Assembly: GCA_033239525.1 (NCBI GenBank)
Contig: BSYO01000003.1
Span: 10,596,001 to 10,660,000, forward strand
DNA length: 64,000 bases
From: Nepenthes gracilis
Taxonomy: Eukaryota; Streptophyta; Magnoliopsida; Caryophyllales; Nepenthaceae
Direction: 5' to 3'
Of the stretch, positions 11,850-21,400 are shown piece after piece (position 1 is the stretch's first letter; the number at the start of each line of letters is the position of its first letter). Made by a program: the position numbers and the translations under genes. The notes under the pieces are model-generated. The model did not search any database, was not told where the DNA came from, and saw nothing but the letters and a program-made list of their open reading frames with translations.

Positions 11850-13009
11850 AGGTATTCCAAGTCTGAGGAATCAGTTTATCATTCTGAGTACGTAACTTGT
11901 ACACCCCATTCTTAAAAATGCCGAGCTTATTTCGATCGGCATTTTTTCCGATGGCTTCAATGCCCCACAACACTAGGTCTCTTATATCAAACTGTCGTCC
12001 ATTCACATTTTTGTTATAATATCTAGCAATCCTTTGTTAATATGCTCCCATTCGCAACCGTGCCTTGTCTCGGACTTCTTCAAGTAGATCAAGATTTTTT
12101 CAAAACCTTTATGAGTTGTAACGTGAATTAAAAGACTTGACCCGAAGACTAGGAAATCTGATCTCTATTGGAATAACAACCTCGATCCAATAGAACAAAC
12201 TAAAGGGAGTCTCACCGGTCGATTCTCTCGGCCTCGTCCTATATGATTAAAGGACCTATGGCAGTTTGTCCACCCAGTAACCCCTAACATGTTCAAGTGT
12301 CGTCTTTAGACTGTGTAGTATTTGCAGTTAGTAATTTCTACTTGCCCGTTACATTGTGGATAAGCAACAGAAGTATAAACCAATTTTATATTCAAACTAG
12401 TACAATACTTTGCGAAACGTTTGCTGGTAAATTGGATTCCATTATCATTATAATAACTTTGGATATACTAAATCTACATACAATGTTCTGTCGGACAAAC
12501 TTAGTTGCGTTTTGTTCGGTAATTCTAACGAGTGGGACGGTTTCAACCCATTTTGTGAAGTAATCTATCCCAATGATTATGAATTTTCTTTGTCCCAATA
12601 CAATTGGAAGTGGTCCAAGGATGTTATACTCCCATTGTGCGAATGGCCATGATAATTGTGGAGCTCGGAGTTCTATATGTGGCTGATGGATAAGATTCCT
12701 ATACATTTGTCAGTTTTCACATTTCAGAACGAAGTCCATGGTATCGTGTTTCATGGTGGGCCAATAATATCCTTACTTTATGAGTTTAAAAGTATGGTTC
12801 TTATCTCCAATGTGGAATCCACAGATATCGAGGTGTACCTCTTCGATGGCATAGTCGGCCTCTTCTGTTGTAAGACACCGTAGGTATGGGATTGAGTACT
12901 CTTGTCGGTACAACTTCACATCCATAATGGTGTACCACCCCACTATCTTTTTTAGGCACTTGGCTTTATCCGAGTTTTTTGGTAATATGTTGTCGGACTG
13001 ATATTTCAT
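11850..13009 (-). pseudogene. Integrase relic of the Tat element
   Basis: The minus frame 13009-12773 holds the zinc-binding lead-in: LYRQEYSIPYLRCLTTEEAD, then EVHLDICGFHIG. The frame 12706-12392 holds the core start (WPFAQWEYNILGPLP, then FIIIGIDYFTKWVETVPL, with the first catalytic Asp in IDYFTKW) and a degraded DNG. The C-terminal tail at about 12100-11860 reads LVLWGIEAIGKN and later a Trp-Asn-Thr-Ser-His-Leu-Lys-Lys-Tyr end. It is broken by several stops. This is the end of pol. Confidence 0.82.
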
Positions 13010-13299
13010 ATAGGAGTCATCTAGTTATTAGCACCGGTTATCTGCATGACTTCTTGCTTAAGGTTATTGATGCTAGGAACTTCAATGACTTCACATAATT
13101 CTCATGCGTACTGTTCTGGGTCTTCGGTTGCCGTAGCTGTTGTTAGTCGGTTTGCTTTTGTATTTTCTTTTCTTAGAATGTAAATCATTTTCATAATGTC
13201 AAATGTAAAAATCAAAATATGAACTTTAGAGAGGTATTGGAAAAGTAGTGGATTGATGATATCAAAATTTCCTTAGACCTGATTAATAGTCAGTTTCAA

Positions 13300-13520
13300 G
13301 TTACTGTATAGTATGAGATTCATGGCCGAACATTCGCTGGCCAATTTAGTCCGGTAAGCAGTGCCTCGTACTCGGTGACGTTATTTGTTGTTGGGAATTC
13401 GAGGGTCATTGAATACTTTATCTTCAATCTGTCGGGCATTTGTAGTACCACTCCAACTCCACAAACAACTTGCATCGAAGAGCCGTCCGTGTACAAAGTC
13501 CATATTGGAGTACTTTGGGG
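13300..13520 (-). pseudogene. Second (plant-acquired type) RNase H relic of the Tat element
   Basis: The minus strand reads WTLYTDGSSMQ, then GVGVVLQMP, then TTNNVTEYEALLTGL. This is the second RNase H type found after the gypsy RNase H in Tat elements (Asp-Gly-Ser-Ser, then Asn-Asn-X-X-Glu-Tyr-Glu-Ala-Leu). The catalytic Asp and Glu positions are kept in this stretch, but frames break after it. The dual RNase H layout supports the Tat assignment. Confidence 0.75.
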
Positions 13521-13599
13521 GTTGTCGGCCCCAATAGGATCAAGGGTTTCTAAAATTGGTGTCGTTGTTTCAATAATAAAATCCGCGAGGGCCTAACTT

Positions 13600-14232
13600 T
13601 TTATGGAAGACCTTGGTCGAAATTCCACGTCAAATTTTCTCAATTTAACAACCCACTTGATCAGTCGTCCTGACACATTTGGCTTTTGTAAAAAAATTTT
13701 TAATGATTGGTCTGTTAGGATAATAATTTTGTGCACCTAAAAATACGGTCAGAGTTTCCTAACTGAATATATTAGTGCCAGAGCTATCTTTTCAACACGG
13801 TAATAACGAGTTTCTTGGTTGGTCAAAATTTTGTTGACATAGTATATAGGCCGCTGTTCATTAGACATTTGTTGAATCAGGACCAAACTCAGAGCAGTTT
13901 CAGACAGCTAGATATAAATACAATTCCTCACCCTCTTGTGGAGAAGTTAATAACAGCAGGTGTGAGAGGTATTTCTTGAGTTTTCTGAAAGCAACTTCAC
14001 ATTCAGTAGTCCACTGAAAGTTGGCGGCCTTTGTTTCCCTCAAGGCCTTAAAAATAGGCAAATACTTTTCAGCTGATTTAATCAAAAAGCGGGAGAGTGC
14101 CGCTAATCTTCCAATTAGTTTTTGGATTTCTTTCATTGTCCAAGGTGGATTCATGTCTAAGATATTCTTGATCTTTTCAGGATTTGCTTCTATCCGTCGG
14201 TGTGAAACAATAAAGTCTAAAAATTTTTTCAA
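13600..14232 (-). pseudogene. RT connection and first RNase H relic of the Tat element
   Basis: The minus frame 14232-13900 starts MKKFLDFIVSHRRIEANPEK and continues IQKLIGRLAALSRFLIKSAE, the usual Ty3/gypsy RT tail (Gly-Ile-Glu-Ala-Asn-Pro-Glu-Lys, Gly-Arg-Ala-Ala-Leu-X-Arg-Phe). Further down, 13880-13610 gives a frame with QETRYYRVEKIALALIYSVR, ILTDQSLK and GRLIKWVVKLRKFDVEFRPR, which is the gypsy-type RNase H and the tether after it. Confidence 0.82.
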
Positions 14233-14329
14233 GGTTACTCCGAATGTACACTTGTTGAGTTAAGTTTTATTTGGTGTGCCCTCATGACGTTGAACGCTTT
14301 GTCCCAATCGCGAATATGGTCTTCGAGTA

Positions 14330-15024
14330 CTTTATTTTTTACAAGCATGTCATCCACATATACTTTCATATTTCGTCCGATCTGTGTCTTGAACATTTTG
14401 TTAATGAGCCGCTGATAAGTCTCACCGGTATTTTTTAGACTGAATGGTATAATTTTATAACAGTATGTCCCTTAGTCAGTCATAAGAGTGTATGCTCCTC
14501 ATCTTCTGGGCTTATTCGAATTTAGTTGTAACCCAAGTATCCATCCATGAAATTGAGTAATCCATATCCAGATGTCGAGTTTACAAGCAAATCAATTCCT
14601 GATAATGGGAAGCTGTCTTTTGGACAGACTTTATTAACGTTGGTAAAATAAAACACATCCTCCACTTACTATTACTTTTCTTTACCCTAACCACATTCGA
14701 TAACCAATTTAGGTATTGAATTTCTCTGATGAATCCAGCATCTAGGAGTTTCTTCACCTTTTCTTGAATAGTAATCAACTTCTTTTCTTGAATAGTAATC
14801 AACTTCTCGATCGAATAGTTTCTTCGTTTTTATCGGACAGGTTTATAACCGGGATCTAGGCCTAATTTATGGGCCATTAGTTCGGTCGGTATCATTGACA
14901 TGTCGTTAGGTGTCCAAGAAAAGACATTGGAACTTGGTCGAAGGAAATCGATAAGCTGACTTCGGAGTGGTCCAGATAAAGAACTCCCAATTTGTATGTA
15001 CTTTTTAGGATCATTGTACGACAC
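14330..15024 (-). pseudogene. Reverse transcriptase relic of the Tat element
   Basis: On the minus strand the RT lead-in (SQLIDFLRPSSNVFSWTPND, ending in a Tyr-Lys-Pro-Val-Arg) is followed by LLDAGFIREIQY, then SNVVRVKKSNSKWRMC. After several frameshifts comes VYVDDMLVK at about 14340-14366, the catalytic YVDD box. A 24-bp tandem duplication at 14759-14806 repeats the residues KLITIQEK ahead of LLDAGFI. Multiple stops and frameshifts make it inactive. Confidence 0.85.
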
Positions 15025-15129
15025 TGGTTCATTATCTAGTCCGTATAAGGATCATTTTGAGATCCTTAATTGACTTTTTTTAATCCCAATATAAAGAACG
15101 CATCCAAGTAAAATAAATTTTTAAAACTT

Positions 15130-15371
15130 TCATTATTAACAAATACTCATTTCAATTGATAATCTATACTATTGTCGAAAATGAGCGTATTTACAACCAA
15201 GGGGTCAGAATGTGGAGATGTTATATGAGTCAAATCTTTATCACTAAAATTAATAACATCATCCCCCTTTTCCATCCTGGGTTTTTTGTGGCCGGGGGCC
15301 ATTATCAAATTTTTTAAAATGTCATTCCGAGCGGGACGCGTGGTAATCATGCTTACAACACCAGCTGTCAC
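15130..15371 (-). pseudogene. Aspartic protease relic of the Tat element
   Basis: The minus frame contains INFSDKDLTHITSPHSDPLV, the conserved lead-in to the plant Ty3/gypsy protease, in which Pro-His-X-Asp-Pro-Leu-Val precedes the active-site strand. The active-site Asp-Thr-Gly itself is not recognisable. The sequence after it is scrambled, so the protease core appears deleted. Confidence 0.55.
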
Positions 15372-15599
15372 TCGATTCCTTGGCTGCTCGATTTCATCTC
15401 CATCTGCTCCTCATGAAGTTTGTTCGCATTTTTGCAGAAATCGGTTGAGATGTTTCTTCCAGATTAGTTCTTCAATTTCTTTCTACAGTGTTCTGTAGTT
15501 TTCAGTACTGTGTGCTTCACATCGATGGTAATGATAATACTTTGACAAATCACTCTCATCAGGATTCTTCAATACCTTCGACCATTTAAAGAATTTTTC

Positions 15600-16904
15600 A
15601 TTCCGAATCTGCACTAGAATATTGGTGTGGGAGTCATTTAGGGAAGTTACATCGTGTTGTCTGGACCCCCTTCTAGGTGCTGACTCAACTTCTACTATTG
15701 CATTGATCCTCGAGAACCCGTATTGTCTTTTGGTGGGGCTGATCTCTTTGTCGTTTTGCTTTATTGGCTTTCTTGGCTACTATATAGGCTCGAGTAATGG
15801 TCTTGACCTCTTTGAAGGCTTGTAGATTTTTATGAGCCAATGGCCTAAAGAAGTTAGCTGGCTCCAACGTGGATACAAATCGCTAAACTTCACCTCTTCG
15901 GTGAACTTTGAAATTTTCCTGGCCTCGACCGTGTATCTGGCAAGAAACTTTTTTATACTTTCATTTGGCCTTTACTTAACTCGGGCCAAATTCTATGGCT
16001 ATTTCTCTTCCCTTCTGCTGGAGGCGAATTGGGATAAAAAGCCATCAACTAGATCTTGGAAAGTCCTAATAGAATTCGGTTAAAACCAATAGAATCATAT
16101 TCGGACGTCCCCTTTTAATGTCAGGGAGAAGTAGAGGCATATCACTACCTGATTTATGCCTTGAAAGCTTAGAAGGGTATTGAAATGGTCCAAATGATCC
16201 ATAGGGTTAGAATTTCTATTATATGGTTTTAGAATTGGCATCTTGAATTTATGTGAAAGCGAGTGTGTATGGATCTTCATTGTAAATGGAGATCTTTGCA
16301 AGTCAACGGCTCTTCCTCCAATGTCTTCTCCAAAGACACATTGCCAAATCCTCTCAACTTTTTCCTCCATTCGGGGAGGAGCCGCCATCCTCTTCTATTT
16401 GAGAAAATTCCTCAATTCGGAGGAATTTTGTCCAGATTGGAAAATTTGGCGGCTCATAGCTCTTGGAGGACATTCATTATGAGAGGGTCCTTCTTGAAAT
16501 GTAAGCTCCCTCTCGTCAAGAGAGTACTGAGGGTTTCACCTCTCAGGGTTATCCTCTCAGACTCAGAAACTTAAGCGACCTTCAAGTCGTAACAAAACTT
16601 TACCGCTTCAGGCCTTTTTAGTTCTGAAGTCATTCTGTTGGTCAATCTTCTGAGAGGGGTGCTTTCTTCTCCTATTCTTCTTATTGGACAGAACAGTTTG
16701 AGAGGCAAAAAATGGAACCCCTTTTGGCCGTTCGTCCAACCGCGTGCAAATTGTCCAGATGGCCTTGGAGATGTTGTCCATCTTCATTATAAGTGCATGT
16801 ATACAAGGGTTGGAATAGTCATCCATTCGATTGACTACAGAAGGACAGTTACCACATGAAGTGGTCTCTCTAATGGGTGCATTAATTTCTGCTCTAGTGT
16901 TCAT
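15600..16904 (-). pseudogene. gag relic of the Tat element
   Basis: The minus-strand segment 16388-16095 reads with few breaks and contains SPFTMKIHTHSLSHKFKMP, then LKPYNRNSNPMDHLDHFNTL, then a Leu-Lys-Gly-Asp segment near its end. This is the capsid start of plant Ty3/gypsy gag (Lys-Pro-Tyr-X-Gly, Asp-His-Leu, Phe). The part from 16080 to 15600 continues in more than one frame. The N-terminal frame 16904-16608 is lysine- and arginine-rich at its end. No intact zinc knuckle was found. Frameshifts and stops make it non-functional. Confidence 0.7.
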
Positions 16905-16945
16905 TATGTTTTTATCGAGATTGTGGTTTTCAAACTTCTAGTTAT

Positions 16946-16965
16946 GTTCCCACAAACGGCGTCAA
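16946..16965 (-). other. Primer-binding site of the Tat element
   Basis: Immediately inside the 5' LTR the minus strand reads TTGACGCCGTTTGTGGGAAC. This is two transitions away from the TTGGCGCCGTCTGTGGGAAC form that I recall as typical of Tat-type plant elements. It fixes the minus orientation of the element. Confidence 0.75.
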
Positions 16966-17565
16966 TATTGCGTTCGAAGATTTTGATTGTTGTACGGATA
17001 AAAAAATTATCCGTCGGGTATTAAGTTTGGTCCGACATCATTACGTTTTTAATCAAATCTTCTGCAATCACAAAATAACCGTTAAAGGATTGACGGGACT
17101 CACTCCTCGGTATATCATCTGACGCTCAAATCAGTATTTTTCTTAAATAAGAGGAAAGATAGATGATGCAAAATGTATGTTTATGTCTGAAGGATTGTGC
17201 TCTTAAAGTAGCATATTGGATTAAGAGCGAGAGAGAATGTGCTCTTGGCGTCTTTTTAGTATTTATATACTTTGTTTGAGAGGTATCCAAAAAATTGTCT
17301 CTTTTGGTTGGAGAGGAAGGACTTCTATAGAATGTAAGTGACGTTTAACCGTTAGAAAAATTGATAGACGGTTAGTCTTTATCTCGACAGCGGTTTTAAC
17401 TAACGTTCGTTGTCGTTAATTGGGGAACCGTTTGGGCTGCTAAATTGGCCTCAGTCATATTTGCCGAAATGGGTCACGCGGGCGTTTTGGGCCGGTGAGC
17501 TTTGTCCTTTAGCCCGAAGTCGTATTGGGCTGACTTCTTTGGGCTGTCGGACATAGCACCCATCA
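16966..17565 (-). repeat. 5' LTR of the Tat element
   Basis: Partner of 8233-8840. On the minus strand it starts TGATGGG and ends at CAATA, a decayed CAACA, next to the primer-binding site. AGTAT follows at 17566-17570. As the 5' LTR it would carry the element's promoter, directing transcription away from THO2. Confidence 0.82.
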
Positions 17566-17570
17566 AGTAT

Positions 17571-18468
17571 ACATTGGAAGGTCTTAATTTTTATGATAGC
17601 GTATTTAATACTTTTATAAAATTAAATTTTTTTTGAGAAAATTTAAAGGTGTAGAAAAAAATTATATATAAATTTATATGACTTAATTTAAATTCTAACA
17701 CCATATTTCTCATCTACGACGTATTTTTATGAACCGAATGATTTTCATGGTGGGTAGCACCCCCGTCATCATGTGGGGCATGTTACAGCCACCATTTGAT
17801 AGCTAATGCCAACAAATTTGAATAACGAGATGGCTATATAAATTAAAAACCTAGGAAGTATGGCCGATGGAAAATAAGCGTAGGAAAATCAAGCAGACTA
17901 CCTGATGTAAAATAAGACTAGGAAAACAACAGAAGAGGATACTGAGTAATGGCAACGGCAGACGTGCAAATAAGCCCAAGGCCTACAACGTAATCTGCAG
18001 AGGGTAAGGTAATTACCCTGTGGTATTGAAACATTTTCTAATTTACCGCGTTACCCTTCCCGTCATTCTATATCTACCACAGGGCTCCGTCGGATGGATC
18101 AAATCATGCCCTGCCGAGTATTATCTCAACTGTCACGACCGCGTCCGGCGCATCATCTCGGTTCGCGTTGAATCTTCCAACTTCGAAGCTCGGTCCTGCC
18201 TTCAACATCTCTGTCTGCAGTCCCTGCATATTCAGTTTGCTGTTATTATCTTCTCCTACCTGACATTCTGTGTCAGCAACTGTGTCCTTCTCCGAATACC
18301 TTGTCGTTACTTTTACTGAGTTCTGCCCCCCTACGATTCATCGCGATGCCACCCCCCATCTCTCTCTCTCGCTCGCCGAATTAAACCTCTAAATCCCTTT
18401 CAAATCCTCAGCCAAAGGGCTTCATAGAGAGGAGTTGGATACTGTCCTCTTCAATTCACAACAAAGCA
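17571..18468 (+). promoter_or_regulatory. THO2 upstream region and 5' UTR
   Basis: This 898-bp stretch runs from the Tat insertion to the THO2 start codon. The last ~150 bp are pyrimidine-rich (CT runs at 18358-18372), as in many plant 5' UTRs. I see no convincing TATA box at the right distance. The short frame 18020-18319 has no known domain and I do not call it a gene. Most of the core promoter of THO2 should lie here. Confidence 0.45.
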
Positions 18469-21400
18469 ATGTCCCTCCCTCCAGTAGAATGCATATACGT
18501 AACAGAGGAATTTCTCCGAGAATTGAGAAATGGAAACCCTAGTTTCAGATTGCCCAATCCAGTATCTATGCTTCGCTTCCTGTACGAACTCTGTTGGTCT
18601 ATGGTGTGCTCTCTCTCGACCCTCCTGGCGTTCTGATTTAATTGTGCTCTAGTGCTGAAGATATGTTGGTGCTTAAGTGTTTACTCTTTCTGATTAATGC
18701 TCGACCTATGTTTTTGGCTTGTAGGTTCATGGGGAGTTGCCGTTTCAGAAGTGTAAATCAGCTTTGGATGCCGTTGCGTTCTCCGAAGATATGACGGTTG
18801 AAGAATTAGGTTCGAATTTTGCGGATGTCGTTGCACAAATGGCACTAGATGTGAGCTCCATTTCCCTTTTTAAATAATTAATTATTTCTTCTCAACCCTG
18901 CCTCTTCAATATTCTTTGAAGGTATTTTCGTTGGTAAATTTTGTCATAGATTGAGATGAATTTTAGAGTAGGTTTTTGGTATATTTAGCATGAGTTTATA
19001 CTCTGCTTGGGAAACTTACATTAAATTTCACTCAACATGGGAACCTTAACCTTGAAATTTCATCATGGGGTGTTTAAGATTGTTGTTGATCAGGCTATCT
19101 ATTGCAGTTGTCTTGTGAGTTGTTTTGAACTGTGAGTTCCAGCTAGTTCCAATAGTAAGACTTGAACACTTCTGTTGCAATTTAGTAGTAGCTGTAGTTG
19201 AAGAGAGGATGAGAAAAGGACATTTTTGGACACCTAAAATGCAATGAAGGTGTGATGATGCACCAATGTGAAGAAGATGCAACTTGTTTGAGGTTAGAAG
19301 CTTTGAGAAAAGGAGAGGTTGGTTGGCAAAAATTTCAAAAGTTATGTAGTAAGGATGACTTAGAATTACAAATATTGTTGGGGATGTTATAGTTGATCAA
19401 AAATATGGTGAATAAGGATATATTTATCGTTCTCATCGTGGGTATTTGGATTGTTGTAATGCTTTTAATTATCACAAAAAATTAGCTATGCCAACTGGTT
19501 CATAGCTGCAGCAGCTAACTGATCCTACAAGGAGTTTGGTGATGAACTGTGATCTCGAATTTCATGCTTTTGAACCTTTAGTGGTAAGTAAAGTGATAGG
19601 TAATTTTTTTGTATCATGACATATCTCTTATGTTGGTGTGTGTCAGAATATGATTTCTTATTGACTGATCTAAAGTATAATGTCACAAATTAGAATCTTC
19701 TTGTACTGGTGGGTGAAAAATACTTTATTGTGTTGAGCCTCTTATAGTTGTGGGATATGTTTGTTGTGTGAGGGCAACTATTTTTTTGTTTTGAATCAAA
19801 TGTTGTTTTCATAAATGAAATTTTTTGATAGCTAGGAATAAATTTATTCTGAAGATTTTCACAAAGCCTTAGTATTTTTGATGATGGCATAGGGTTATCA
19901 TGCTAAGATGTTACGAGCCTTTTATTTTTCTATTGTTTGTCTCCCATGTGCTGTTGTTCCTCCCTCTGTGTTATTCCCTTTCCCCAGTTTGTTAACATGT
20001 ATAGGACTTTACTTTTAGTTTGTTGGATAGTTGGTTTAGTTCTTCTCCAATTACTTTATTTCCTATAAATGTACTGGTTAATGGAAAGGAAGAAAAAGTG
20101 ATTTGCCTCAACTCTCACGTTTTTTCTTTCCCTCCTGTTCTCTTTGACTTCTCTCTGCTTTATCTCTCTCTCTCTCTCTCTCCCTCTTTTCTTCTCTGCC
20201 CTTTTCCCAGACTCGTCTCTCTCTTCTCTCTCTCTCGCGCTCTCTTCTCACTAGTTTCCCGCTTCTCTTCTGTCAGAACTCGCTTTCCCTCAGTTCTCAC
20301 CTTCTCGCAGTCGATTACCGCGATACGGCCATGGAGCACGATCAAATGGTGCTTTCATTGAGACCGGCTCCGTCCCAGAGAGGGCTACCTGTGGAGGGTT
20401 CTGACCGGAAAGGGTTACCTATAGAGGGGCTGACCTACTGTTGGTGCGTCGGGGTGGAGTGAAGCATCGCAGAGTGAAAGATGTTGAGTGAGGTGCCGCA
20501 GAGTGCAGCCGCTGAGGTCTGCGGTTATTGAAGGCGGAGGAATAATGAGTGTTCCACATTGGAAAGTTGGAGGCAAAACCTCCAACTTATAAGTTTGAGG
20601 GCCCTCCCCCTCATAGGATGTCCTTTTGGGGTGGGTTTTTCCCCTGGATTTGTGTACGCATCAATGGTATTTTCATTGAGACAAAAACAGAGGAGACGAT
20701 GGCCGAAGAACAAGCTCTCAAAGTGCTCGAAGCTGCCGTTGTAAGACTTTCGAAGGAGGTGAAAAATGTTGTCGTGACTGTCCAGCAACAGGCGGTGGCC
20801 ATCCGACAACATACCGAACGAATCGTTGAAATTACTTCCACCACCAAGATTATTCAACACTCCATTGATGACATTCTGCCATTGATCAACATAATCGAGC
20901 GAAACTGGTCAGTGAATCCTTGCTCACTTGTGGTTTCTTCATCTGTGATTTTCCATCATTCACTGTTACATCCAACTGCGTTCATCCCATCTTCGACCAC
21001 GATTCCACTACCACATCTGCAAATCCCAACCAAAACCTTACTCAAAATGCTACCAACTCCACCAGGCGCTACCACCGTTCTTCCTCTTCCCTTACTTCAA
21101 CCAGAAATTGCTTTCATCGCTGGTTCCGTACCTCAAATCGCCATTTATGCTCCCACCTCAGAACAAATTTGGCCATCTTGCCCAAACCACATTCATCGAC
21201 TACCCTTGCTGACTACAAATTCCTCTTTGTCTTCAACTCCATCATTGTTCACGGCTCCCACTTCCGAAACTTTACCCCAAACTTTTGAAAATTTCCGCAC
21301 CAATGATGCGGGAGGCTCGCATTTCCATTGCCTACCTCACTTCAAGCATTTAGACTCCCTGAAGGTACCACTGCAATCTCCTGGTTCCTCTAGTTTCCCT

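Larger units (their letters stand above)
8228..17570 (-). mobile_element. Ty3/gypsy Tat-type LTR retrotransposon, full length but decayed
   Basis: Two long direct repeats (8233-8840 and 16966-17565) enclose 8.1 kb and are flanked by the same 5-bp sequence AGTAT (8228-8232 and 17566-17570), the target duplication. The minus strand has, in order, 5' LTR, PBS, gag, protease, RT, RNase H, a second RNase H and integrase. An extra gene in the opposite direction follows, then the 3' LTR. A second, plant-acquired RNase H and an extra ORF after integrase are known features of the Tat clade of plant Ty3/gypsy elements. Every coding segment has stops or frameshifts, and the LTRs differ at about one base in five to six by eye, so the insertion is old. 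It separates ASB from THO2. Confidence 0.88.

Noticed and set aside
12297..12883. Plus-strand frames over the integrase region
   Set aside because: They are reverse shadows of the integrase relic, which is clear on the minus strand.
18020..18319. A 99-codon frame upstream of THO2
   Set aside because: No recognisable domain. It lies where the THO2 promoter and 5' UTR should be and has no supporting neighbour or start context.
20160..20345. Arg/Glu-rich minus frame in the 5' LTR
   Set aside because: It is the reverse reading of a CT microsatellite.
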